A stretch of 64,000 nt of DNA, taken from NCBI GenBank assembly GCA_947044365.1, contig OX345637.1, forward strand, positions 4,140,501 to 4,204,500, read 5' to 3'. Origin of the DNA: Petrosia ficiformis. Its lineage: Eukaryota; Porifera; Demospongiae; Haplosclerida; Petrosiidae. The position numbers were made by a program, and so were the translations under genes. Shown here one piece after another: positions 11,228-21,200 of the stretch (positions are counted from its first letter, which is position 1; each line of letters opens with the position of its first letter). Under the pieces are notes generated by a model, which was given only the letters and a program-made list of their open reading frames with translations, did not search any database and was not told where the DNA came from.

Positions 11228-12006
11228 CTGAAATATGTCGTCTAACAGATAATGCATTCCAGACTTTATGTTTATAAGATGTAATCAGTAACAACATTTG
11301 AAATGTGATGAGAAATAAGTAATTTAAAAACTTATATTTTGCAATTGTATTTGAAATACATCAGAGAAAAGTAATAGTATTTGTATTTGTATTTAGCTGT
11401 TTGCCAAGTATTTGTGTTTGAAGTTCAAATAGTATTTGACCCCTAAACACCTTAGATACAGAATATACAGTAGAACTAGCGTTAGGTTGACAGACACATA
11501 ATTTCGTTTGATTATTATGTTTATTTGTAAACAACATCACCTTCTCTGAACCTATAAATAGAAAATGTGCTGTCAAATTTATAATCACCAAGCCTGAGGA
11601 CAAGGTGATTAGAAATCTGTTATAGCATAAGTATAATCAACATATTTCTAAGACAACACTGTGAAGCTTCTCCTAACGTTTTGTTGTGAGGTTGGATCAG
11701 GTGAGTATTGTAGTCATGCAGTTTGTGTCGCTGTGTCAAATAACAGGTGTTAGCTTTGAAATTTAGCCACAACGAGATATATGTATATATAATTATATAT
11801 ACACGTGTAATAGATTATTCTTCTGTCCCATACGTGTATATTAAAGAAGTTATGTTGTAAAACATCCACACATGAGCTAATGAACAAAATGCAGATTATA
11901 ATCATTGAGACATAACAGTTTGCTTGCAATAGCAGGCCTTAAGTGTTTACTAAGCACAGCTGCTATCAGGGGATATAAGAAGTGCTTCTGATAATCATCG
12001 AGGTGT

Positions 12007-12104
12007 AACTACAAATGACAAGATATGTTGGGCCTCATTCTTTAGTGATGTAGAACACGAAGTACTTCCTGTTACTAGTGGTTATCATGTCACTCTCACT
12101 TATA
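12007..12104 (+). pseudogene. Collapsed duplicate of the 2OG oxygenase gene
   Basis: These 98 bp align without gaps to 6711-6808 of the oxygenase gene (codons about 193-224) with only four differences. Three are synonymous. The fourth changes the codon for the putative 2-oxoglutarate-binding Arg219 from CGT to CAT (His). The sequence just upstream (11898-12006) matches the 5' flank 5994-6110, so about 600 bp including the start codon and the HxD motif are deleted. The word AACTA occurs at both deletion ends in the intact gene (6113 and 6711), which suggests a microhomology-mediated deletion. The 3' part of the gene is also missing. Confidence 0.85.
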
Positions 12105-12299
12105 TTTCATAAAGGTTTTTATTGTGTTCTCTATATTCACAGTACATTCACCTTCCCGAACTTTTATAACATATTATTAAATGAAAGGTTCAGTCTAAAG
12201 GTATTCTTCAAGGCTTTTGGAACAAAATGTTCCTTTTTAAGAACACGTTAATATAATTTTAAGAATTGGATTTACTATGAAGTATGAATGAGCTTAATA

Positions 12300-12522
12300 C
12301 AGAGTTTTTGATACATGCATGTTTTGAAGCACAAGCCAAATTGGCTCAACAATGGTCAGTGTGTGCGCCATTGGGAATACATCTTGAGTCAACTAATGAA
12401 GAGTTAATGTTGTTAGTGATAATATATTAACTGCACCATCTGGCCCAAAGAGAGAACTGTACAGTGCCAAATAAGAAGCTCTTTGGGCCAATAGTGAACC
12501 ATATGAGCTCATCAAAACTCTG
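12300..12522. mobile_element. MITE family C copy (CAGAGTTTTTGAT ends)
   Basis: About 223 bp from CAGAGTTTTTGATA to ATCAAAACTCTG. Shared internal blocks are 'ccaaattggctcaacaatgg', 'gggaatacatcttgag' and 'aagaagctctttgggccaat'. It is one of eight copies in this window. It lies just 3' of the last IFT43 exon I can identify. Non-coding. Confidence 0.75.
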
Positions 12523-12882
12523 GGTCAATGTTATACATGTACATGTATACACTAATCACATATAATGTACATGTAGATCACACTTTAGATCAGTAGTGTT
12601 TCTCATGCCCTTATTGTTCTATTTATGTATGTTCCATTTCAATACACTACTTAGTTACAACATATAATATATAATTAATCTACTTGTATTAAAACCAAAT
12701 GGCATTATAAAATGAAGCCATCGCAGAATATTTTTGAAGACATTGCAGCAAACATACAGAGTTAGACTCTCACTCTAACAACACTGACATAACTACATGT
12801 AAAAGAGTTGCCTTTTGAAGTGACCAAATGAATAGATCATAATTTCACCTCTGAATGAGAGAAAAGGTGGATTTAATATTAC
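12523..12882. other. Downstream flank of known IFT43 exons, nothing identified
   Basis: This stretch follows the last recognisable IFT43 exon in its transcription direction. I looked for the remaining conserved C-terminal half of IFT43 here and back to about 8.5 kb on the minus strand and did not find it. It contains ACATGTA-type words near 12535-12575 and no convincing exon. Confidence 0.4.
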
Positions 12883-15800
12883 CTTGGAGGTGCTGCAACT
12901 TGACTGCTCATTTCTTCTTCTTGAAGTACTTCAATATCTGGAATAGCATTAAACACTGGAAGAGGAAGAATAAGAATAAGTAGATAAATGGACACAAAGA
13001 TAGGAGGACAGGAGAGAAGAAAAGAGAGAGAGAGTAGAGATAGGAAAAGAAGAAAAGAGGAGAAATGAAAAAGAGAGCAGGAAGTAAACAAAATGGATGA
13101 AGAGATACATATCAGAAGTGAAAATGAACATCTATGACTGCATGCATATGTATTACTTTACTGACAGTTTGTGTTGGTGAATAGATACACATACGTATAT
13201 CATTATTATCATGTACACATTCATACATGTATGTATAATAGTTTAGTAACTTTGTGTTGGTGAATAGATACACATATATCATTATTATCATGTCACACAC
13301 TCATATATGTATGTATAAGAGTTTATCTAAGTATATATTCAATTGGTGTACCAATACAATGATAATAATTACATTAATGTATACATGACAATGATATACG
13401 GAAAGACCATCATATGATTTACTAAATTGCTCTATATATACATGTAACTATGCTACTTTATTGACATTCTCTACATAAAGAACACAGGAATTTTACTTGA
13501 TGAAATGACTGAGACTAACATTGACTATACTTACAATCATCATTATCCTGATCTTGCTTTAGTCTTTCACTAATAGAAATAAATACATGTACAAATACAT
13601 GTACATGTGATGATGTCAAACTATCAAATATATACACAGACAAACACACACGCACGTATAATTGTGTCCCTCCAGTACACAATTGCATGTTTCATATCAA
13701 GTAATAAACCAACACCCACCTAATTCATAATTGGATTTCTGAGAAGCACATGTGTCATGTAACTCATTTTTGCATGTTTTTGACTGCATATACATGTACA
13801 GTACATGTACAGTATAAGTAACATAACTCTAAGCAAATTCTATAAAAACAATTATTTATATACATGTAGTCCATACTAAAGTCTTTAAAATTCAAAAGCA
13901 CAGGAACAAGATGGCTTTGGCAACAAAATGAAATACCACTTCCACATAACAACTATACATAAGTATACACAGCTAGAGTAAAGGCAAAACACAAAGATGT
14001 GATACTTATGTACGATTGTTATGTTGAAATGGTATTTCATTTTATTGCCAAAGCCATCTTGTTCCTGTGCTTTTTTGGTTTGATATATATCCCTACATAC
14101 TCTTTCATTTTTTAAATGTTTTTTTATTATTCTTGTTTATATACATATAGTCTGTACTACTTTAAATTTCAATTTTGACTAAATTTCTAAATGTAAACAT
14201 GACATTTAACATACATTTATGTACTTAGGGTTGGGGGATATTAAAAATTATGTTTTGTGATTATTGTCTAAAGGTGATCTGCAATTATTGCAATATAGCA
14301 ACTACTCATTGATACTGTCTATGATAACAAAAATAGGCTCATTTTTTAAAAGATGAGACTTCTGATCCTTGTTTTTAAGAGTATATGGCTCAAGATTAAG
14401 TGTTATAGACTGCACATATTATAACTATTATTTAATTGTGGGACAATATTTTGCCATTGTGATAATATTGGCAGTCCAAAATCATGTGATGCAATGGAAT
14501 AATATTGCTGAATTATGGCCCAACCCTATTAAGTACACAACTAAAAGTTTAGGTAGAGAAATGAATAATTGATAATATGGGTACTTATTGACAGACACTC
14601 ATTCATGTACATGTACATGTATATCACTATTAAAGTTGCTCATACATGTATAGTTACAGTGTCACACTTTCAAATTATGATATATAATGTTTTTAATGTT
14701 TTGCTAATCTCGCCTCACATAGAAGCATGGGCCAAATTGGCTCAACAATGGTTAGTGGGAATACATCTTGACCCAATTAACAAAGAGTTAATGCTGTTAG
14801 TGACAATATAATCATAATTAACTGTGTCACTGGTCGAAAGAGTGAAATGTGCAGTGCCAAATAAGAAGCTCTTTGGGCCAATGATGTGCCATATGAGCTT
14901 ATCAAAAACACTGATATGGTCTATGTTAATGAAACAATTCTGCACACTCAATTCATGTGAGGGATTATATTTCACTAATAGATAATTAATAATTTCACAT
15001 GATGGTCATACTTACTCCTCTTCCTCAAAAGATGTAACTGTGTCTTCCTTCTTCCTATAAAAGAATTATCAGATTAATGAACTACATGTACATGTAACAT
15101 TACAGGAAGCAACAATAACAGCCAGACACCTGACAATATCTGATCAAAATACATCAAAATATGCTCATTTCCAGTCAATAGTATTTTAGTATGTCTGAAC
15201 ATATCTCAACAGTTATCATGAGTGGTATATTAGCTATACACTAAATTACGTTCCTAAATTCCAGGAATTTCACATCTCTCTAATACATGTACATCAGAAT
15301 AATTTAGTTAACTTCAGTGTTCAGAACCAGCATATTAAACATGGCATGAATGGCAATGTGGAAAATTAATAATACGTAAGTATTTTATTTTAACATTCTT
15401 AAGGAATTATTTGGTAAAACAAAAGCCAATATAAACTGATTATATTCATTAAGAGTTGGTCAATACTGACATTTTTAACATTTATGATATGTGGTAGATA
15501 CTGAACGACAGTGAATACTATCACGATAGTGAAACTAAAATTTGGATACAGCTTTGGAGTACATGTATTTCCATTTGAGGCAGAGAAACCAAGTAGACCC
15601 ATACACCACTCTTAGAGCCCTACAACAGAAAAACAACCAGTTCTTTCTCAAGATTGATTTCACCACAAATATTCCTTGAATCTTCACCTGTTTTTGTTTA
15701 CATGGTTGTGGCGAGACAATGTCAAATGTACATGTATATGCTAGTAACCACATGTCCACTATTGCAATAGTACATGTAGTTTTAGCTATCACTGTCATGA

Positions 15801-18077
15801 TAGTAACACTGATGATAATGATAGTCACATTATCGCTACTTATCGCCCAGCCGTAATACATGTACATGTATATGACAAACCTTCGTCCTTTTCCAGTTTT
15901 TGTTGGAGAATCATCAATTGTCCAGCCTGCAACTTTTATTCTAACTTTATCAGAATTATCCTGAATATAGTACAATTAAGAGATAAAAAGATCGTATTGG
16001 AGATTAAACACATTGTCCTGGTTTATAAATATATAAAATTCAACTGTAATTTTTTTATACCAACTATGGATGGCAAAAATAAACTTAATGACACTCTCTT
16101 TTCAGGAAACAACATGAGGAGCCAACATGTCTTAGTGGTTAGAGCTTGAGCCCCTACATCAAAAGGTCAGTGGTTCGAGTTTGGCTGCAGTCGTGTTGTT
16201 TCCTGAAAAGAGACTGTCTGCTTTTTCTGTGGACTTCATTGCTAACTAACACCATTAGGAGGGTCTCTTCCTAATTAACTTCACTATATATTACATTGTG
16301 TACACTAAGAGGGTCTCTTCCTAATTAACTTCACTATATACTACATTGTGTACACTAAGAGGGACTCTTCCTAATTAACTTCACTATATATTACATTGTG
16401 TACACTAAGAGGGACTCTTCCTAATTAACTTCACTATATACATATGTATTACATTGTGTACACTAAGAGGGACTCTTCCTAATTAACTTCACTATATATT
16501 ACATTGTGTACACTAAGAGGGACTCTTCCTAATTAACTTCACTATATATTACATTGTGTACACTAAGAGGGACTCTTCCTAATTAACTTCACTATATATT
16601 ACATTGTGTACACTAAGAGGGACTCTTCCTAATTAACTTCACTATATATTACATTGTGTACACTAAGAGGGTCTCTTCCTAATTAACTTCACTATATATT
16701 ACATTGTGTACATGCAAAATTTTAAAACAGTAATCTCATTTTTATCTCCATAACTGATGATTACAATAATTTGAAAATTCTATTGCTATTCAAATCACTT
16801 ATTTACTACAGATATTGTACGCACTTTTAAACTGTACATTCCTGTTTACCATTACATATATTATACAGGACTTCATGCAGGATTTTTAGTCACCAAGGTA
16901 AAAGCACCTTCTTTTGTCGGATTTGCCCACTCCATTACTACAAGTAGCCTCTTTCTGTATTGCTAGAGAGTTACATGCTTAAAATGCACATGATTTGGGA
17001 GGAAACTGGCTTTTGGGAGTTGGGAAATCCCAGATTCATAATTATTTTAATATATGTTTTAGTCATTACCTCACATCACTGGATGAGGATTAATAAAACC
17101 CTGCTCTCAAATCTTAATAACTAAATTGCATATTCATTTCTTTAATTGCACCATAAGCTCCATTCTAGATTAGCAATACCAAAATTGATGCGGAGATTCA
17201 ATGATGCAAGTAGCTGTACTTACATACATATACTACAGACTGAATACATTACCTCTATTAATTAAGAGAGAGGCTTCAAACCATTATCTACCTATTTCAT
17301 GAGATAGGTCATGCAATCAGGCAAGCCAGACCCATACCATGAGAAAGGGTCTGGTTGCATACTATACATCAGTTTGTTTGTTCCTGGCACATGAAAAGCT
17401 GTACCCCGATCATATTGCAGAACGTTATGATACATGTAGGTCATATTAACACACCAATTCCGTGATGTTGCGTTTTTACAAATGGAACTAGAAGCAGTGA
17501 TCAATAGAGTAGCTCTTAATATGGGCTGAGTCTTTGAATCTAAACAGAAATAAGTTACATGTTGTATTATGCTTTTTCTACACAACCAAGACATTTGCAT
17601 TATGCTCACCAGATTTGGAAATAGCCTGTGTTGTTGCATTTGTGTTGTCATAGGTAACTATACGGCTTCTTTCAACAAACTGATGTATAGCATGCAATCA
17701 GGCCCTTTCTCATGGTATGGGTCTGGCTCACGAGACTAGGCAAACATGTAGTGCTCAAAGTTATTAATTATTCATAATCATAATCAAATATGTAATAATT
17801 ACATGTATACATTCTATCATAGAGGACAGGACGTAAAATGATAGATCTCAGCGTTCAGGTATGTGCTAATAACAAATAAGGACTCTAGCCTTGGGAAATA
17901 TTTTCTCTGAATTCTTAAAATAAATGAAAATTAAATGAAGATGGTTGAGATGACTGACATGTCAACACTTAAAATAAATGTAATTATAGTATAATCACAT
18001 TTAGCATACATGAAAACAAAACTACATTATCTTCTTACTTCGAGACCATTTATTCCTCCTGCTTGTAAGGTTGCCAT
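12883..18077 (-). CDS. IFT43 homologue (IFT-A subunit), 5' five exons
   Basis: Intraflagellar transport complex A subunit, acting in retrograde ciliary transport. Minus-strand exons in order: 18077-18039, 15960-15881, 15054-15016, 13569-13535 and 12955-12883. All introns are GT-AG, and phases join in frame (0, 2, 2, 1, then phase 2 at the end), giving 88 codons plus 2 bases. The N-terminus is MATLQAGGINGLE. Exon 2 contains VAGWTIDDSPTKTGKGR, the GGW-like and basic region seen in IFT43, followed by an acidic linker. Exon 5 has the family signature IPDIEVLQEEE...QVAAPP, which in human IFT43 reads very similarly (IPDLEEVQEED, then QVAAPP). The conserved C-terminal half (the region around DLDN and EIDLKLLT in human) is not visible downstream, so the gene continues through a long intron, is truncated, or has a misassembled 3' end. 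It is divergently arranged with PPP1R14. Confidence 0.82.
13535..13569 (-). CDS. IFT43 exon 4 (35 bp)
   Basis: Very small coding exon with acceptor tattag and donor gtaagt. It reads ERLKQDQDNDD after completing an Asp codon across the splice. Its single-base phase matches exons 3 and 5 exactly, which is the main support for such a short exon. Confidence 0.75.
13894..14073. repeat. Foldback element in IFT43 intron 3
   Basis: The arm beginning 'aaaagcacaggaacaagatg' (13894 to about 13963) is the near-perfect reverse complement of about 14003-14073, with a loop of roughly 40 bp containing 'cacagctagagtaaagg'. The pre-mRNA would form a stem of about 70 bp. The intronic origin is unknown. Confidence 0.8.
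14722..14913. mobile_element. MITE family C copy, 5'-truncated
   Basis: Begins within 'agcatgggccaaattggctc' and ends ATCAAAAACACTG. Same family as 12300-12522, same orientation, missing the CAGAGTTTTTGATA end. It lies in IFT43 intron 3. Confidence 0.7.
15016..15054 (-). CDS. IFT43 exon 3 (39 bp)
   Basis: Acceptor ttatag and donor gtaagt flank a lysine- then glutamate-rich exon (KKEDTVTSFEEE after a shared Arg codon). Phase 2 at both ends is compatible with exons 2 and 4. Confidence 0.75.
16090..16218. repeat. tRNA-like sequence bounded by a 26-bp inverted repeat
   Basis: Arms at 16090-16115 and 16193-16218 ('ctcttttcaggaaacaacat' and its complement) enclose about 77 bp. The enclosed part has an A-box-like stretch (gtcttagtggttagagc) and a B-box-like stretch (ggttcgagtttggctg), like a decayed tRNA or SINE head. 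I cannot assign an anticodon. A 50-bp tandem array starts about 30 bp downstream. Located in IFT43 intron 1. Confidence 0.55.
16250..16712. repeat. Minisatellite, 50-bp unit, about 9 copies
   Basis: The unit starts 'actaagagggactcttccta' and ends 'acattgtgtac'. Units are nearly identical. The first and last have 'ggtctc' where the middle ones have 'ggactc', and one unit has an extra 'catatgt' insertion near 16440. It lies in IFT43 intron 1. Confidence 0.92.
17325..17727. mobile_element. Non-autonomous element with about 54-bp terminal inverted repeats
   Basis: 17325-17378 (gccagacccataccatgaga...) is the near-perfect reverse complement of 17674-17727. The roughly 295-bp centre holds a minus-strand ORF without recognisable domains. 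The long inverted ends suggest a foldback or MITE-like DNA element in IFT43 intron 1. Confidence 0.75.
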
Positions 18078-18204
18078 TTCAAATTATTCTTGATGTGGGC
18101 GTGTCCGAAAAGTTTTATGGGCGTTACCGGTACCATGTCCTATATCTGAGCTGCATGCAGTGACATCACTTGGATTTACAAGTACAACAAAGTCGATATA
18201 CACA
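18078..18204. promoter_or_regulatory. Bidirectional promoter region, IFT43 / PPP1R14
   Basis: Only 127 bp separate the divergent start codons (IFT43 ATG at 18077 on minus, PPP1R14 ATG at 18205 on plus). The stretch includes a GC-box-like 'gtgggcgtgtcc' at about 18095-18106, a palindromic GTTACCGGTACC at 18123-18134, and a CRE-like TGACATCA at 18161-18168. No TATA box is apparent. The two genes must share or abut promoter elements and 5' UTRs. Confidence 0.65.
18123..18134. promoter_or_regulatory. Candidate RFX X-box-like site for IFT43
   Basis: GTTACC immediately followed by GGTACC approximates two inverted RFX half-sites (consensus RYYNYY / RRNRAC) with zero spacing, 42 bp from the IFT43 start codon. 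The second half-site has one mismatch, and spacing of one to three bases is more usual, so the match is suggestive only. Confidence 0.35.
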
Positions 18205-21200
18205 ATGGCTGGTATTGAAGAGCCTCATACACCAACCCGTGTTCAGTTTTCGGAAGATATTCCTGTCAGCAAGAACCCATCGACTCGTAAAGCAGATCTG
18301 ACAATGAAATACGATAGAAATACAGTTCAGAAGAGGATAGATATAGAAAACTGGATGGATGAGCAGTTGAAATTGTTGTATTGCACAGTAAGTCACTTAT
18401 ACATATAGTATGTAAACTATTAACGTTTGTTTGCAAACAAACCATAGTAAATAAGGCACCTCTGTTTTTCAGCACATATTAATTATTGTCTGTTAGTCTA
18501 TGTTTTCCCAAAAATAAGAGATTGTGTACAATGTAGAATCTTATGTTGCTACTTGTGTAATAGATATCTTTGATGTATGTTATGATAACGTATATTAGTA
18601 CAGTACATGATTATGTTGCATATCTGTTAAGATTGTTAAGTTGTGATTGTATAATTATAAACATTATAATTATATGGCTTGTGTAACACAGGTGTGCATT
18701 TGTGAAACTAAACTGTTTGTGTATTATAAAATTGAAAATAAAATAGAGGAATTTGTATGTTATGAAATGTAGCTGCTGTTGTTGATCATTTCTTGTAACT
18801 ATCGTGCATCCATTGTCTTCTTTGATTTTCAATTCATTTCAAAATGGTTACTCTATCCTATAAGAAAATGTGAAACTTGTTGCCCCACTTATGCACCACA
18901 TTTTGTTGACACCTTGCACAAGACAGCTGATAACAAGCAGTTGATCTTAAGCACTTGAAAAACACTTTTTGTGTGTTTAGTCAGTCACTAATAGTCACAT
19001 ATCAGTGTTTTTGATAAGCATATATGGTGGGCCAGATGGTGTAGTTAATTATGATTATATTGTTATCTACAGCATTAATTTTTTAAATAGGCTCAAGATG
19101 TATTTCCAATGGCAACCATTGTTGAGCCAATTTGGCCTCTCCAAACCTCTATTACATCAACTAGTAGATATACATGTATATAATTATATTTATATATAGT
19201 AGTGTGGGCAGGTGTCTAACTTGCCTGTGATCCTTAGAAGGGAAAGGAGTTCCATTTGTAACTATTTACATGTCACATCATGGTTCATCATTTATTTATA
19301 AGGAAATTGCAATTATACTTAAAATGGAATTGCATTTGTAGAATTTATAATGAATATTTTTCACTTGTGAGTAATGTCTATTGAACTTAAATATTCCTTT
19401 AATGTATCATAAGTTTGTATATTACATTGCTATACATATATGTATGTGTTTTAATATCTGTACATAATTTAATAACTAAAGTCTGTCATATTCTCAATGT
19501 GATGACTTTATATGTAATATAGTGTAATTTAATGTCATAAGGTTAATACATGATTACACTGTAGCTCAATGATAAAGCAATGGATTGAAATTTGACATAC
19601 ACAAAAAAGAATGGGAAGGATAATTATATGAAAATGGTAAAAGTAAAAAGATTAATGGTCATTCTGAAAATTTCTTCAAATCAAGGTGAACGTGAATGAC
19701 CTTCACATGTATATTATATAATGCAAACAAGGTCTGAATGATGTCTTAGCAACAAATTATAACTCTACATATACGTTTGTAAGTAGCTACAGTAAACAGT
19801 GAAAAAGAATATAGTGAATGTACATAACTATACATGTACATGTGTTGAATCTATATATATATTGTACGTGTATAATAATTATGTTTGTGTCACATACATG
19901 TCACATACATGTTGCATACATATTAGATATTAGTGTTGTTTTAGTTTGACAAAATTGACCACTTTTAGTTATAGTTATAGTATACCTAGTTTCTCAAACT
20001 TTTAGTTTAATTATAGTTTAGTTAACTAAAATAATATTGGGCTTACTAAAAGGGTTTTAGTTTTAGTTAACTAATTAAAAGTGTCCATTATTGGTCTGTT
20101 TTCATTTTAGTTAGTTATAGTTATTACAGTAGACTTGTAATTTAGTTATAGTTTAGTTAATTAAAAGTCATAATGCCTTACTAAAAGGTATAGTTAAAAA
20201 ACAGCACTAATACATACAATATAGTTAAGGCAGTAGCGTCATTCCAGAGGCTCAGTCAATTAATAGCATGGCACGTAAAAAAGTCCATGCTCAAGCTATG
20301 GACTAGCAGGAAGAATGCAGCTTAACCAGCTTACACATATACATGTCAATGTACATATATATACATGTATATGTACACTGTGTACATTATAATCATGTTT
20401 GCATATACAACGCTTATGCGTATTTGAGTAATGTGACACAAACACAAGTATATATAAACATACATCGAACCCATGGGAAACCGGGCCATAAAAAGAAAAT
20501 GCTTCTGTGTGACTATAGTGTGACTGTGTACCCTCATGCTATGTCATATGATTACCTACATGTACATGTATATGTACATGTACTTTGATCATGAGTCTTT
20601 GGATGATTTAATTGGTACTTCTGAAAAGTATGTACATGTACTTCTCTATATATGCATGCAACTGTTTGCGAGGATTTGTCTAGTTGTCATATATAGTTAT
20701 TTAGTTTTAGTTCCTTTTTGTTTAGTACATGTACTTTATTTTCTATTTGCACAAACGTAACAAATACTTTCAGTTTATATAATTATTAGTAACATACGTA
20801 CTAACAGTTAGTAATTTCATGTAAAGTGTTGTGCCAGACTCACATAATGATTATTATACTTTTCTGCCTATACACTACATGACAATGTACTTTATATATG
20901 AATTAATGTATCTTACATGAACATTGTACATTGTACATTGTCAACATGTCATTAATATTGTACATTTACATATGGAATATGTGTATATGTATATATATAT
21001 ATATGTATTTGTATATAATACAGGTGTATGTATATATATATATATATGTCTATGGAATGATGCAACTTCTTTAACTACATTTAGTTTCAGTTACCAGCTA
21101 ATGATAATATTTATTATTAAATGTTATTTACACAGTACATGTATGTTTGCCTTGGACCACAAAACATGTTCATAAATGTAGTTTGGAGAGACCAATGATC

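Larger units (their letters stand above)
8345..12104. repeat. Duplicated segment, copy 3
   Basis: Third copy of the segment. Its first 60 bp resemble bases 40-100 of the window, 9035-9270 resembles 3295-3495, and 10130-11050 resembles 190-1040 and 4150-4890. It ends in a 98-bp remnant of the oxygenase coding region. Insertions specific to this copy include the 28-bp minisatellite at 9372-9752 and a full-length family A MITE at 10567-10812. Confidence 0.7.

Noticed and set aside
17292..17651. Minus-strand ORF of 119 codons
   Set aside because: It lies mainly inside an element with long inverted ends, has no transposase motif, and is probably open by chance.
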